64,000 nucleotides of DNA from Cylindrospermum sp. FACHB-282 (GTDB taxonomy: Bacteria > Cyanobacteriota > Cyanobacteriia > Cyanobacteriales > Nostocaceae). Made by a program: the position numbers and the translations under genes. The notes under the pieces are model-generated. The model was given only the letters and a program-made list of their open reading frames with translations. It was not told the DNA's origin and did no database searches. Shown one piece after another: positions 34,310 through 44,019 of this stretch. The number at the start of each line of letters is the position of its first letter. The stretch's first letter is position 1. Where the stretch lies: assembly GCF_014697195.1 (NCBI RefSeq), contig NZ_JACJRJ010000030.1:1-64000 (forward strand), written 5' to 3'.

Positions 34310-36109
34310 ATGAGAGAAACAGGCGTAATCAAGTTTTTTGGCAAAAACAGAAAAAATCAGAGAATTAATTTTGGTTTTATTTCTCGTGTTAGCGGAGATG
34401 AAATTTACATCAACAAAGAGCAAACCTGTTATACTACTGCTGAATTAGCTGAAAGATTAGGGGTAGAAGAAAGTATTCTTGAATCTGAGAAATTAAAACC
34501 TAATCTGTCTGAATGGAGCATCAGCAAAGATCCAAAAGCGATTGAGTGGGAATACTTATCCGAGACAAATAATTTTTACCCTGTTTCTATACCAGAAGCA
34601 TTGCGCGTTACTTTTGAAGTAGTAACCAATATAGAAAAGGGTAAAAATGAAGCTAAGAGTTTACGTATTTTATTAAATCAACAAACTAGCATAGTAGAAA
34701 GTTCTCAGCCTGAGCAGAGGGCTAATATTACTATAAATATTAGTGAAGATAGCATAGATGATATTGACTTAAATTCACTAGGTGCTTATTATCCATTATC
34801 TAGAAATACAAAAGTTACATATTCCTTTGATTCTAGTGAGAATTTTAGGCAGTTACCACTAATTAAGAGAGTAAGTACGGTTCACTTTATATACTGTTTA
34901 TATTTAGAGAAATTAGATGCAATTTATTGGGGAATGACATCAAATTTAACCCAAAGAATGCAACAACATTATCGAGGGGAAGTAAGATCAACCCGTGAAG
35001 AAGCTGTAGAAGGCAAGATGTGGATTTTATATACTTTACCCTTAAGAACTAGAGAAGAGGCTGAAAAAGCAGAAAAACAAGCATGGAATAAATCAGGAGG
35101 AGGGTTATTGACAAATAATAACTATTCACGTGGTAGACAGACATATCTAGAAGTCGAATATGCTGGAACAGTAGCAAGAATGGATTTTGCTTATCGTCAT
35201 CTCATCAATTTAGGTTGGCTTGGTACAAAAATCACACTCAAAGATTTTTTAAGCCATACATCTAAATATTTACAATTATGGGATAATATGGGCAATAAAC
35301 TTAATCAAGATGTGTTAGCTGAAATTTATAATACAGAGCAAACAAAACAGGATATCAACAATTATTTAAGTAAAAGAAAATCTCAAAAATCTGAACTAAC
35401 ATCTGATACCAGCCAAATCAAGAAAATTATAAAAAATGAAATACAGTATTTAGTTCAGTATTATGCTTACTTAAATGATAATAATCAAGAAGTTATATCT
35501 GGGGTTATTGCAACAGTTCTAATAATTGCAGATTATAAAAATATAAATACATCTGAGATATCCATTTTGCATCTAGAAGCATACGAAACTAAGGAAGAAG
35601 CACAAAAGGCTTTAGAAAATATAAATTATCAAATACCTAACATATATTTATATTTATTAGATCATGGCTGGAATGGAAGAAAATTCAATATAAAACTTCT
35701 TTTATCTGCTTTTTCTCAAGTAATTAAAATACAGAAACATTATTCTAATTATTCTCACAATGAAAGGTTAAAGGTTTTGAGAAAATATATTATAACACCA
35801 CAGAAAGATGAGGAATCTTATGATATCGCAAATATAGGAAAAAGATTGTCTACATCTGCTAATGTTAACTGGCGTACTTTACTTTTTCCCCAAGAATGGA
35901 TTGATATTTATGAAGAGTATGAATTTCGGCAGCAGAATGTAACTTCATCTGATTTAGGAAATCGAAGAAGATTAAAAATGAGGCAAAATAGATTAATCGA
36001 AATGGCTAATTTAGAAGCACTTTTGTCACCAGATTCAAATACAGCAGATCAATTTGTTGCAGAATCAGATACAACGGACTGGACAGACTTCGGTAATGAA
36101 CTGTATTAA
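34310..36109 (+). CDS. Cold-shock-like / GIY-YIG nuclease-like fusion protein
   Basis: 599 residues; I know no described family with this layout. Residues 1-38 look like an OB-fold cold-shock start (GVIKFFGKNRKNQRINFGFI, then IYINKEQ). Residues about 190-275 match the GIY-YIG nuclease core: FIYCLY (194-198), YWGMTSNLTQRMQQH (206-220; Arg216), an acidic helix with Glu252/255 and a late TNNNY (Asn270). The rest is helical and contains two similar segments, LINLGWLGTKITLKDFL and LLDHGWNGRKFNIKLLL, suggesting an internal duplication. It ends tail-to-tail with a broken HEPN gene. I infer a nucleic-acid-binding nuclease with a defence or mobile-element role. Confidence 0.65.
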   Translation: MRETGVIKFFGKNRKNQRINFGFISRVSGDEIYINKEQTCYTTAELAERLGVEESILESEKLKPNLSEWSISKDPKAIEWEYLSETNNFYPVSIPEALRVTFEVVTNIEKGKNEAKSLRILLNQQTSIVESSQPEQRANITINISEDSIDDIDLNSLGAYYPLSRNTKVTYSFDSSENFRQLPLIKRVSTVHFIYCLYLEKLDAIYWGMTSNLTQRMQQHYRGEVRSTREEAVEGKMWILYTLPLRTREEAEKAEKQAWNKSGGGLLTNNNYSRGRQTYLEVEYAGTVARMDFAYRHLINLGWLGTKITLKDFLSHTSKYLQLWDNMGNKLNQDVLAEIYNTEQTKQDINNYLSKRKSQKSELTSDTSQIKKIIKNEIQYLVQYYAYLNDNNQEVISGVIATVLIIADYKNINTSEISILHLEAYETKEEAQKALENINYQIPNIYLYLLDHGWNGRKFNIKLLLSAFSQVIKIQKHYSNYSHNERLKVLRKYIITPQKDEESYDIANIGKRLSTSANVNWRTLLFPQEWIDIYEEYEFRQQNVTSSDLGNRRRLKMRQNRLIEMANLEALLSPDSNTADQFVAESDTTDWTDFGNELY

Positions 36110-36892
36110 GATAGCAATTGCTCAAAAAACTTCTCTGAAAGCCATAAAAAGTCTATAATTCCCGCTGAATACACTACTATATAATCTTCATCTTTTGAGA
36201 ATATTGGGTCAATTTCATGGCAAAAATTATGCCTTAGCTCAAATATTTTTTTGACGCTATTAAGCATTGAACCATGAAGTTCCTCATCTATCTAGATTAA
36301 CTAACCTTGCTTGATTTTCTTCATCATATTGAATAATATTTGTTGATTTTAAATTTTGTCTTGTAGACTTTAATTCCCTTAGAAAGTCACGCTTTGTTAA
36401 AATTTCAATATTTCCATGAATTGTTTCTAGATTTTTGGTTGGTAAAAGATGTGCTATGAATTCTCCAATTGACACTGATTTAATGTCAAGATTTATTGCG
36501 TCTTTAATACTTATTTGAATGTCTTTTAAGTTTATGGCATTTTCTTTATAGGGAGAACCATAATCAATTAGATTAGCATATATATGCCGGAAGTATCCCT
36601 CTATACAAGCTACAAAACCTATAGGGATATATCGCAATAGTTCCTCCCTAAGTCCTCGTGAGTTTTGTAGTTTTTCATAAGATTGTTTGATCCACTCATC
36701 GTAGCCTTCGCATTCTTCTAATCCTGACAAAGACCAACGATCCACATCTTCTAGAAAATCTACTACATAACGAATCGATCTTATTTCGTTTAGTCTTCCT
36801 GAAACTAATTCCCATCGTCTGCTTTCAGGTGGCAAACGACCTTTTTTCGCTAAGATTTCATCAACATAATTGCGCTTTTTTTGGTTATTCAT
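36106..36892 (-). pseudogene. HEPN-type RNase gene broken by a 4-bp duplication
   Basis: The first frame (36892 to a TGA at 36284-36286) encodes 202 residues, helical, with YIPIGFVACIEGYFRHIYANL. The following frame, read from about 36291 to a TAA at 36106-36108, continues DEELHGSMLNSVKKIFEL and then RHNFCHE, the Rx4H catalytic motif of HEPN RNases (36217-36234). The break lies in CT-AGAT-AGAT-GAGG: removing one AGAT restores one 260-residue frame. So the catalytic motif has been cut from the body by a slipped-strand duplication or a sequencing error. Its end overlaps the stop of the CSD-GIY-YIG gene by 4 bp. HEPN toxins usually serve in defence or toxin-antitoxin systems. Confidence 0.75.
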
Positions 36893-37062
36893 AATTCCTG
36901 TTTAAAATTACTGAATCGAGTCATAAGCGGCAAATTTGTGTTTCTATGTTTCTATTTGTAGGTTTTTTTGAACCGAGTAAAACCCAACAAATAATCAGTT
37001 ATCCAATGTTTAATATCAGAAACTGACAATCTAAGTAAGATATGTTTACTATCTAGATAATA

Positions 37063-37638
37063 TCACCAAATCGTTGCCAAATTTAGCACAAAACTATTTA
37101 AAACATCTTCCCCTGATACCGTAGCAGGAGATTCTAAAACCTCAACCTCTTGTCGTTGTCTATAAATCTCCACTTGTCGAGATTTGCGATTAATTAACAA
37201 ACCTAAACGCACACCATTATCCTGATATTCCCTCATCTTTTCTTGTGCAACCTTCAAACTATCACTTGGGGAAAGTAACTCAATCACAAAATCAGGACAA
37301 ATGGGGGGAAACTTCTCTTTCTGTTCCTCAGTTAAAGCATTCCATCTTTCTAATTTTATCCAAGAAGCATCAGGGGAACGATCTGCACCGTTAGGTAATT
37401 TAAAACAAGTAGAAGAATCAAAAGCGATGCCAGTACCATCAGCATCAGTCCAATTAAATAATTGTTGATTTAGTCTACCATTACGATTTCCCGTTTCTCC
37501 CCCCGTAGGTGGCATAATTATTAATTCTCCGCTTGCAGTGCGTTCAAATTTCAAGTCGCGGTTTGCTTGACATATCTGAAAAAATTGCTCATCTGTCAGT
37601 TCCAGTGCTGGTTTCAGGTTAACGGTTAAAGCATTCAT
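37063..37638 (-). CDS. Uma2-family (DUF820) endonuclease-like protein
   Basis: 191 residues, typical length. It has LTDEQFFQICQANRDLKFERT, LIIMPPTGGETG, SPDASWI, CPDFVIELLSPSD (the PD...E-x region of a PD-(D/E)xK fold) and a KMREYQDNGVRLGLLI segment. The family is greatly expanded in cyanobacteria and has a restriction-nuclease-like fold. Its true role is unknown, and family members often occur as solitary genes. This copy appears intact and marks the right end of the accessory island. Confidence 0.9.
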   Translation of the reverse strand: MNALTVNLKPALELTDEQFFQICQANRDLKFERTASGELIIMPPTGGETGNRNGRLNQQLFNWTDADGTGIAFDSSTCFKLPNGADRSPDASWIKLERWNALTEEQKEKFPPICPDFVIELLSPSDSLKVAQEKMREYQDNGVRLGLLINRKSRQVEIYRQRQEVEVLESPATVSGEDVLNSFVLNLATIW

Positions 37639-37654
37639 GTTGATATTCCAGATT

Positions 37655-37683
37655 GAAAAAATAAGGCAGGCAAGATGCCTGCC
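37655..37683 (-). terminator. Rho-independent terminator of chlH
   Basis: Read on the minus strand after the chlH stop: GGCAGGCA (37683-37676), loop of 3, TGCCTGCC (37672-37665), then TTATTTTTT. An 8-bp GC-rich stem followed by a T-run is a strong intrinsic terminator. The stem sequence is also a common cyanobacterial intergenic motif. Confidence 0.8.
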
Positions 37684-37690
37684 CTACAGA

Positions 37691-40600
37691 TTATTCTACT
37701 CCTTCAATCCGGTCTTCAACTTCTTGGTACAACTCGCGTAGACGATCTAAATTTTCTTCGCTAGTTTCCCAATAACCGCGTCCATTCACTTCCAATAAAG
37801 TTGATACAATCTTGCGGAAAGAATGGGGGTTGAGGTTCATCAACCGTTTTTGCATTTCTTCATCTTTGATGAAGGTTTCATTGGTATCCTCATAAATCCA
37901 GTTATCTACAGCGCCGGCTGTCGCACTCCAACCAGTGGTATTTACCAACCGCTTAGAGAGTTCGCGCACACCTTCGTAACCGTGAGACAACATCCCCTCG
38001 TACCATTTGGGATTTAACAACTTAGTACGGGCATCTAAACGCACGGTTTCTGATAAACTTCTTACCTGGGCGTTAGCTGTGGTGGTGTCTGCAATATAGG
38101 ATGCTGGTTTTTTGCCATCTGCACGCAGACTTGCCACCAACTTGGTAGGATCTGAGTCAAAATAGTGGGAAACATCCGTCAAACTAATTTCCGAAGAATC
38201 CAGATTTTGGAACGTCGCATCAGCAGTTTTCAAAGTGGTTTCAAAAATCTGCCGGGACTCATCCATTACACCGGGGTTATCGGAATTGAAAGAAAAGGAT
38301 TTGCGGTTGAGGTACATTTCCTGTAACTCGGCTTCGCTGTCCCAAGTGCTGTTTTCCACCGCCAAGTTAATATTGGAGGAGTAAGAACCAGAAGCATTGG
38401 AGAAAACGCGAGTTGCTGCTTGACGCAAATTAATCCCCATGTCCTCAGCTTGTTTCAAAGCGTGTTTGCGGACAAAGTTCATTTCTAAGGGTTCATCGGC
38501 TTCAGCTGCCATTTTCACCCCTTGGTCTAGCAGGTTCATTTGGTTGATGAACAAGTCACGGAAAACGCCTGAACAGTTGATTACGACATCAATTCTGGGG
38601 CGTCCCAACTCTTCTAAGGATATCAATTCTAATTTGTTCACCCGTCCCAAAGCATCGGGAACCGGACGCACACCCACCATCCACATAATTTGCGCTAGGG
38701 ATTCACCGTAGGTTTTGATGTTATCTGTACCCCAGAGGACGCAGGCGATGGTTTCTGGCCACTTACCCTCATTTTCTGCTTTGTTACGTGCCAACAGCCT
38801 ATCTACAACGATTTTGGCTGATTGTACCGCGGCGCTTGTGGGGATAGATTGGGGGTCAAGGGCGTGTATATTCTTACCTGTGGGTAAAACATCCGGGTTG
38901 CGGATGGGGTCACCACCGGGGCCAGGGAGAATGTATTCACCGGCTAAACCTTGGAGTAGTCCACCCAGTTCGTTATCTGCACAAACTTGCTTTAAGCAGA
39001 ATTCCAAATATTCAAACAGCGGTTTTAAGGCTGTGGTGTCTACTTTGGGATAACCTGATTGATGCAATGATTCTACCCAAGGTTCTTTTTTACCCATGTT
39101 GAAGAAATTCAACTTAGAAACCAGAGAAACACGGCCTTCAGCGTCGATTTGTTCTTTTACTAATGCGGTAACGGCTGCACGGGTTGCGAGGGTGATGTCT
39201 TGTAATAGTTGGACATCTTCTAAAATGCCTAAGTCGCTATTTTTGTAAATATCGTCAATGCTTCGTCCCAGACTATTAGCGATAATTCCGGGTAAGCCTT
39301 GAATTTGTTCTTCTTGACGATCTAAACTAGCAATGTTGACTAAAGTGGCGATCGCTTCCTCAGCCGTTGGTGGTTTACCTATAACGTGCAATCCACAAGG
39401 CAACAACCGGGATTCAATCTCCATCAACTTGCGGTAGACGTTACCAACAATATTATCCCGCTCTTCGGCCGTCATCTCCTTAGCATCGGTTTCTGGTAAG
39501 TTAATATCCTTATCCAGATTCACAATGCGGCATTTATCCATGATGGAGTTAACAATGGGAACACCGCGTCCACTGTCTTTCAAAGTTTGGTAAGAAGCAA
39601 TTAACTCGCTGAGTTCCTTCAAACCTTTGTACAAGCCTGCGTTTTCTGCCGGAGGTGTTAGGTAAGAAATTGTTTCTGCGTAACTGCGACGTTTGGCAAT
39701 TGTTGCCTCACTGGGGTTATTTGCTGCGTAGTAATACAGATTAGGAATAGTGCCAATTAGTTGATCTGGGTAACAATCACCAGACATTCCCATTTGCTTA
39801 CCTGGCATGAATTCCAAGGAACCGTGAGTACCAAAGTGAAGTACTGCATCAGCGCCCCAAACTCGCTCTAGGTAGGTGTAATAAGCTGCAAAACCGTGGT
39901 GAGGACTAGCGGAACGGGAGAACAGTAACCGCATGGGATCGCCTTCATAACCAAATGTTGGTTGTACACCAATGAAGACGTTACCAAATTGCTTACCATA
40001 AATTAACAGGTTTTGTCCATCGCTGTTGAGATTTCCCGGAGGTGGCCCCCAGTTTTCTTCTAAACGTTGGGAATAAGGTGTCAGTGCTTCATATTCTGGC
40101 ACAGACATTTTGTAAGCAATGTTGAGTTCAGGGCTATTGTACTGTGCTTGTGCGTCGTGGATGACTTGTTCCATCAACTCTTTGGCGTTTTCGGGAATGT
40201 CTTGCACGTCGTAGCCGTTGTTTCTGAGTCCTTGCAACACCTCAAAGATGGAACCGAATACATCTAGGTAAGCAGCAGTACCCACATTACCTTTATCTGG
40301 TGGAAAGCTGAAAACGGTGATCGCCACTTTCTTGTGAAGTTTGGGCTTGCGGCGGAGGTTAGCCCATTTTAACGCCCGTTGCGCCACTACTTCTACTCTA
40401 TCTTGGAGGGCGATCGCTTTTCCGGTGGCACCATCTCTACCTGATAATATAATCGGCTCAATGGCTCCATCCAATTCAGGAATGGCAATTTGTAAAGCTA
40501 CTTGAATCGGGTGTAACCCTAAATCGCTATCCATCCACTCTTGGGTGGTTTGGAAAACTAAGGGCAACGCTACCATGTAAGGACGATTTAAGCGCTTCAG

Positions 40601-41665
40601 GGCCTCAATGGCTTTAGGATGGTCTTGTCTAGCTGGGCCACCCACTAGGGCAAAACCAGTCAGGGAGATGACTGCATCTACTAAGGGTGTATTGGTAGTT
40701 GGTTCATAGAAATAGGCTTCTACAGGTTTAGAGAAATCTAAACCACCAGCAAACACCGGCAGCACTTTGGCACCTAGTGATTCCAATTCCTGGACAATCG
40801 CCACATAATGAGCGTCATCACCTGTAACTAGGTGAGTACGTTGCAATACCAAGCCAACGCAGGGGGCCAAGGGATCTTTTAAATCTCTGGAAATGTCCTT
40901 GCGGGCTGTATACCAGTTGAGGTACTCTCGTACATCCTCAAACATATTTGGTGCCAAAGGATGCCAAATCCCTAAATCGGGATAGACAACTGGCCCTTGA
41001 TATGCAGGAGATGCCACATTATCTTTGATTACATATTTATCAGCTAGCATCAGCAGGAAGTTTTCCAAGTTTTCTGGAGAACCACCCAGCCAATACTGAA
41101 AACTGAGCATGAAATTGCGGGCATCCTGCGCCTTTTCCATGGGCAGGAATTTTAATACTTGTGGCAGTGTTCGCAGCAGCTTGAGCATCCCATCTTGGAA
41201 TCCTGCGCCGGATTTCTCCTTGCGTTTCCGCATGAATTGAGCGATCGCACTTTTCGACTGACCCAATTGTGCCAGAGAAAAGCTGCCCATCTTATTCAGG
41301 CGCATTACTTCCGGCATAGACGGAAAGACAACGGAAACGTCCAGGTGATCGCGGTGGGGTTCTACTGCTGCAACTACTTTCTGTGCTAAGTCTTCGATAA
41401 AAATCAGGGAAGCGATGAAGATATTCGCCGTCTCCATCTCCCGTTTGAACTCTTGGTAGTTCTCTGGGTCACGGAGTTCTTCAATCAAATAGCCGCTGAT
41501 TTCAATCGCCAGATTTGGATGGTTAGAGTTAATCGCCCGAACCGCTTGCGACAATGCACTCTGGTACTGGGACTCAAGCACGACATAGACCACCTTGATT
41601 AAATTACGTCCGCGTAAGTTATCAGGCGCAATATGTCGAATGGTGGACTTGACGTGGGTGAACAT
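37691..41665 (-). CDS. chlH: Magnesium chelatase subunit H
   Basis: 1324 residues from [12 protein letters not shown] at 41665, the usual start for ChlH, with AAGGAAGC before the ATG. The frame is open 19 codons further, but those residues are not conserved. The protein carries the full CobN/Mg-chelatase H fold with landmarks [54 protein letters not shown] and [12 protein letters not shown]. ChlH binds protoporphyrin IX and, with ChlI and ChlD, inserts Mg2+ as the first committed step of chlorophyll synthesis; Gun4 stimulates it. No chlI, chlD or gun4 is adjacent. A 678-bp leader region lies upstream and a strong terminator downstream. Confidence 0.97.
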   Translation of the reverse strand: MFTHVKSTIRHIAPDNLRGRNLIKVVYVVLESQYQSALSQAVRAINSNHPNLAIEISGYLIEELRDPENYQEFKREMETANIFIASLIFIEDLAQKVVAAVEPHRDHLDVSVVFPSMPEVMRLNKMGSFSLAQLGQSKSAIAQFMRKRKEKSGAGFQDGMLKLLRTLPQVLKFLPMEKAQDARNFMLSFQYWLGGSPENLENFLLMLADKYVIKDNVASPAYQGPVVYPDLGIWHPLAPNMFEDVREYLNWYTARKDISRDLKDPLAPCVGLVLQRTHLVTGDDAHYVAIVQELESLGAKVLPVFAGGLDFSKPVEAYFYEPTTNTPLVDAVISLTGFALVGGPARQDHPKAIEALKRLNRPYMVALPLVFQTTQEWMDSDLGLHPIQVALQIAIPELDGAIEPIILSGRDGATGKAIALQDRVEVVAQRALKWANLRRKPKLHKKVAITVFSFPPDKGNVGTAAYLDVFGSIFEVLQGLRNNGYDVQDIPENAKELMEQVIHDAQAQYNSPELNIAYKMSVPEYEALTPYSQRLEENWGPPPGNLNSDGQNLLIYGKQFGNVFIGVQPTFGYEGDPMRLLFSRSASPHHGFAAYYTYLERVWGADAVLHFGTHGSLEFMPGKQMGMSGDCYPDQLIGTIPNLYYYAANNPSEATIAKRRSYAETISYLTPPAENAGLYKGLKELSELIASYQTLKDSGRGVPIVNSIMDKCRIVNLDKDINLPETDAKEMTAEERDNIVGNVYRKLMEIESRLLPCGLHVIGKPPTAEEAIATLVNIASLDRQEEQIQGLPGIIANSLGRSIDDIYKNSDLGILEDVQLLQDITLATRAAVTALVKEQIDAEGRVSLVSKLNFFNMGKKEPWVESLHQSGYPKVDTTALKPLFEYLEFCLKQVCADNELGGLLQGLAGEYILPGPGGDPIRNPDVLPTGKNIHALDPQSIPTSAAVQSAKIVVDRLLARNKAENEGKWPETIACVLWGTDNIKTYGESLAQIMWMVGVRPVPDALGRVNKLELISLEELGRPRIDVVINCSGVFRDLFINQMNLLDQGVKMAAEADEPLEMNFVRKHALKQAEDMGINLRQAATRVFSNASGSYSSNINLAVENSTWDSEAELQEMYLNRKSFSFNSDNPGVMDESRQIFETTLKTADATFQNLDSSEISLTDVSHYFDSDPTKLVASLRADGKKPASYIADTTTANAQVRSLSETVRLDARTKLLNPKWYEGMLSHGYEGVRELSKRLVNTTGWSATAGAVDNWIYEDTNETFIKDEEMQKRLMNLNPHSFRKIVSTLLEVNGRGYWETSEENLDRLRELYQEVEDRIEGVE

Positions 41666-42343
41666 GCTTCCTTGGCTCCTTTGATGTGATGCGCGTTCTC
41701 TACTGGACTTGAAGTCGATCACGGCTGATGTTGCCGCTTCTAACTTCGTTTTTATTTGTCAATATGAACTTTTTTTATCAGAAAACGCTTACTCTATGAG
41801 CATTTTGCCACTTATCTGACACAAATCGATATAAAAAAAGCAATATTTCTTAAAAAATCTTGATAATTTCAGCAGTATGCACAAATTTAATGTAAAGAAA
41901 ACTTAATACAAGTCAGACTGCCGCCAAGAAATAGAAACTGTTACTATCAAGTTCAGCGCTATGGCGGGCGGTTCTCTCTTCATTGCCATACAGTCGGAAC
42001 CTCACCCCGTATTTAAAGAGCTTGCTTAGTATATTTTATAGCCAATGCCTGCTTATGTAGTCACTTCAGAAAATTACGGTCAGTAGCTAATTATGTAAAA
42101 GACGATAATTAGGTTTTCCAAAAATTGCTAAATGCTCTTCTGTCTGGGAAAATAACTAACCGCAGAAGGTGATAATAAATTTTCAACATAAATGGTGATA
42201 TAACTTTTATCGAGAATATATATAAAAATATATAGGCAAAGTTTTACGAGATAACTTAAGCCAATTTTAAATAATGTTTAAATTAGCAGGGATGCTGGCG
42301 AAATTCAAGATTAAATAACCCTGCTAAGAACATTAAGCCTTAC
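41666..42343. other. Long chlH upstream region, 678 bp, with stem-forming segments
   Basis: No convincing gene. Around 41920-42010 the minus strand can form several stems: TATGGC/GCCATA, GGTTC/GAACC and CCGCC/GGCGG. This GC-richer block stands out from the AT-rich surroundings and contains a 28-codon frame (41989-41903) with no known relative. It may be part of the chlH leader or a small RNA. A clear promoter was not found. Confidence 0.4.
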
Positions 42344-42640
42344 CTATTCACCCCGATTTTGTGCTAACCAAGCTTCTAAATCCGCTAAACTCGAAAAGTC
42401 AAGTAAAGCCTCTCCCAAATCTTCCAACTTAGTTAAAGATAAAGCCTGAATTTGTAATTGCAATGCTGGTGCAACCGTCCCAACTCGACGACGCAGAAGC
42501 CGCATAATTAAAGAAAAAGCTTCTTCTTGTAAAATATCCTGATAAATGACTGACTCGCGCATAAAGTCTCTCCGCAATAATTGTCTAATCAGTTCCTTAG
42601 AAAATGATTCAGCCAGAAATTTACATACATTATCAAACAT
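42344..42640 (-). pseudogene. Rpn/DUF4351 nuclease gene with internal deletion
   Basis: 98 codons. The first 15 residues (MFDNVCKFLAESFS) are the usual start of cyanobacterial Rpn-type (PD-(D/E)xK, transposase-like) proteins of about 280-300 residues. The text then jumps to their C-terminal part: MRESVIYQDI, then the DUF4351 module (LIMRLLRRRVG, LSLTKLEDLGEALLDFSSLADLEAWL). The whole catalytic core in between, about 180-200 residues, is missing, yet the frame is kept. It could make a small DUF4351 protein but not a nuclease. Confidence 0.75.
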
Positions 42641-42708
42641 AGCCTAGTATTATATCATAATAATTGGATTTTTATAACTTATAAATTAGGTAATATTTAG
42701 TTAAAGAA

Positions 42709-43977
42709 ATGACTCAAGTAGATATTCTCATTCTCTCAAATGGCCCTGGTGAAGTCACAACTTGGGTACGCCCTGTAGTGAAAGCATTACGGCAACAACT
42801 TGATGATAACCGTGCTGAAGTCCGGATTTCTGTAGTTTTATCCCCTTGTACAAATGCCAGTGGACAAGAAGCGGCGATCGCACTTTCTTATCCAGAAGTT
42901 GATAGAGTGCAGAGTGCAGAGCATTTTTGGCAATTTTTACTCTGGGGGAAAACTGCTGAAAATTGGGACTGGTGCGATCGCGGCGTTGTAGTTTTCTTAG
43001 GCGGTGATCAAATTTTCCCCGTAGTCATCGGCAAAAAACTCGGCTATCGCACAGTGGTTTACGCTGAATGGGATGCCCGCTGGCATAATTTAATAGACCG
43101 CTTTGCCATCATGAAACCCCAAGCTGCTAAAAAAGTCTCCCCAAAATATGCCCACAAATTTACCGTTGTCGGCGATTTGATGTTAGAAGCAGCAGGGGAA
43201 GCAAACAATCACCTCCAACCCAAAATTGAGATGATTGGTATTTTACCCGGTTCCAAAGCGGCAAAATTAACCCAAGGAGTACCGTTAACTTTAGCGATCG
43301 CTGAACATATCCACGCCAAAAGACCCGAAACTAAGTTTGTAATTCCCGTCGCCCCAACTTTGAATTTAGAAACTTTAGTTAGTTTTGCCGATTCCCAAAA
43401 TAACCCTTTTGTGCAAACTTTTAGCTTCAAAGGTGCTGCTTTAATTACCCCAGAAGAAAGTGGAGGTAAGGCATTGCTGAAAACAGCAACAGGTTTAACC
43501 GTGGAACTATGGCAAGAAAACCCTGCATATCACTTATTATCCCAGTGCTGCATCTGTCTAACTACCGTAGGAGCAAACACCGCTGAACTTGGTGCTTTAG
43601 GCGTGCCAATGATTGTTTTACTCCCAACTCAGCAAATGGATTCTATGCGTTCTTGGGATGGTTTACCGGGGTTATTAGCAAATTTACCGGGGGTAGGTAC
43701 TAGCTTTGCTAAAGTGATTAATTGGATATTCCTAACACTGGTAACAAACAAAGGTTTATTAGCATGGCCAAATATTTGGGCACAAGAAGAGATAGTGCCA
43801 GAAATTATGGGTAAACTCGAACCTTCAGCAGTTGGGGAAATGGTTTTAGACTTTTTAGAAAATCCCGAAAAATTGGCTGATATCCGCGCCAAACTTCGCA
43901 ATATTCGCGGCGAAAGCGGTGCAGCGCAAAAATTAGCAACTTTGGTAAGGGAAGAAATTGATAAATTACGTTCGTAG
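42709..43977 (+). CDS. Lipid-A-disaccharide synthase-related protein
   Basis: 422 residues related to LpxB, a GT-B glycosyltransferase. Landmarks are ILSNGPGEVTTWVRPV at the start, FLGGDQIFPVVIGKKLGY, VGDLMLEA, GILPGSKAAKL in the nucleotide-sugar region and CLTTVGANTAELGALGVPMIVLLP, the usual acceptor/donor loop. Cyanobacteria carry this LpxB-like family although typical lipid A is absent in many of them, so the substrate is uncertain. It begins 68 bp after the divergent Rpn remnant and is followed 42 bp later by the restriction enzyme gene. Confidence 0.85.
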   Translation: MTQVDILILSNGPGEVTTWVRPVVKALRQQLDDNRAEVRISVVLSPCTNASGQEAAIALSYPEVDRVQSAEHFWQFLLWGKTAENWDWCDRGVVVFLGGDQIFPVVIGKKLGYRTVVYAEWDARWHNLIDRFAIMKPQAAKKVSPKYAHKFTVVGDLMLEAAGEANNHLQPKIEMIGILPGSKAAKLTQGVPLTLAIAEHIHAKRPETKFVIPVAPTLNLETLVSFADSQNNPFVQTFSFKGAALITPEESGGKALLKTATGLTVELWQENPAYHLLSQCCICLTTVGANTAELGALGVPMIVLLPTQQMDSMRSWDGLPGLLANLPGVGTSFAKVINWIFLTLVTNKGLLAWPNIWAQEEIVPEIMGKLEPSAVGEMVLDFLENPEKLADIRAKLRNIRGESGAAQKLATLVREEIDKLRS

Positions 43978-44019
43978 TGAGCAATTTATCGCTCAATTCA
44001 ACCATTTAAAAAACTAATT

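Noticed and set aside
41903-41989. 28-codon minus-strand frame in the chlH leader
   Set aside because: It has no relative I know, and the block is explained at least as well by base pairing; kept only as a note.
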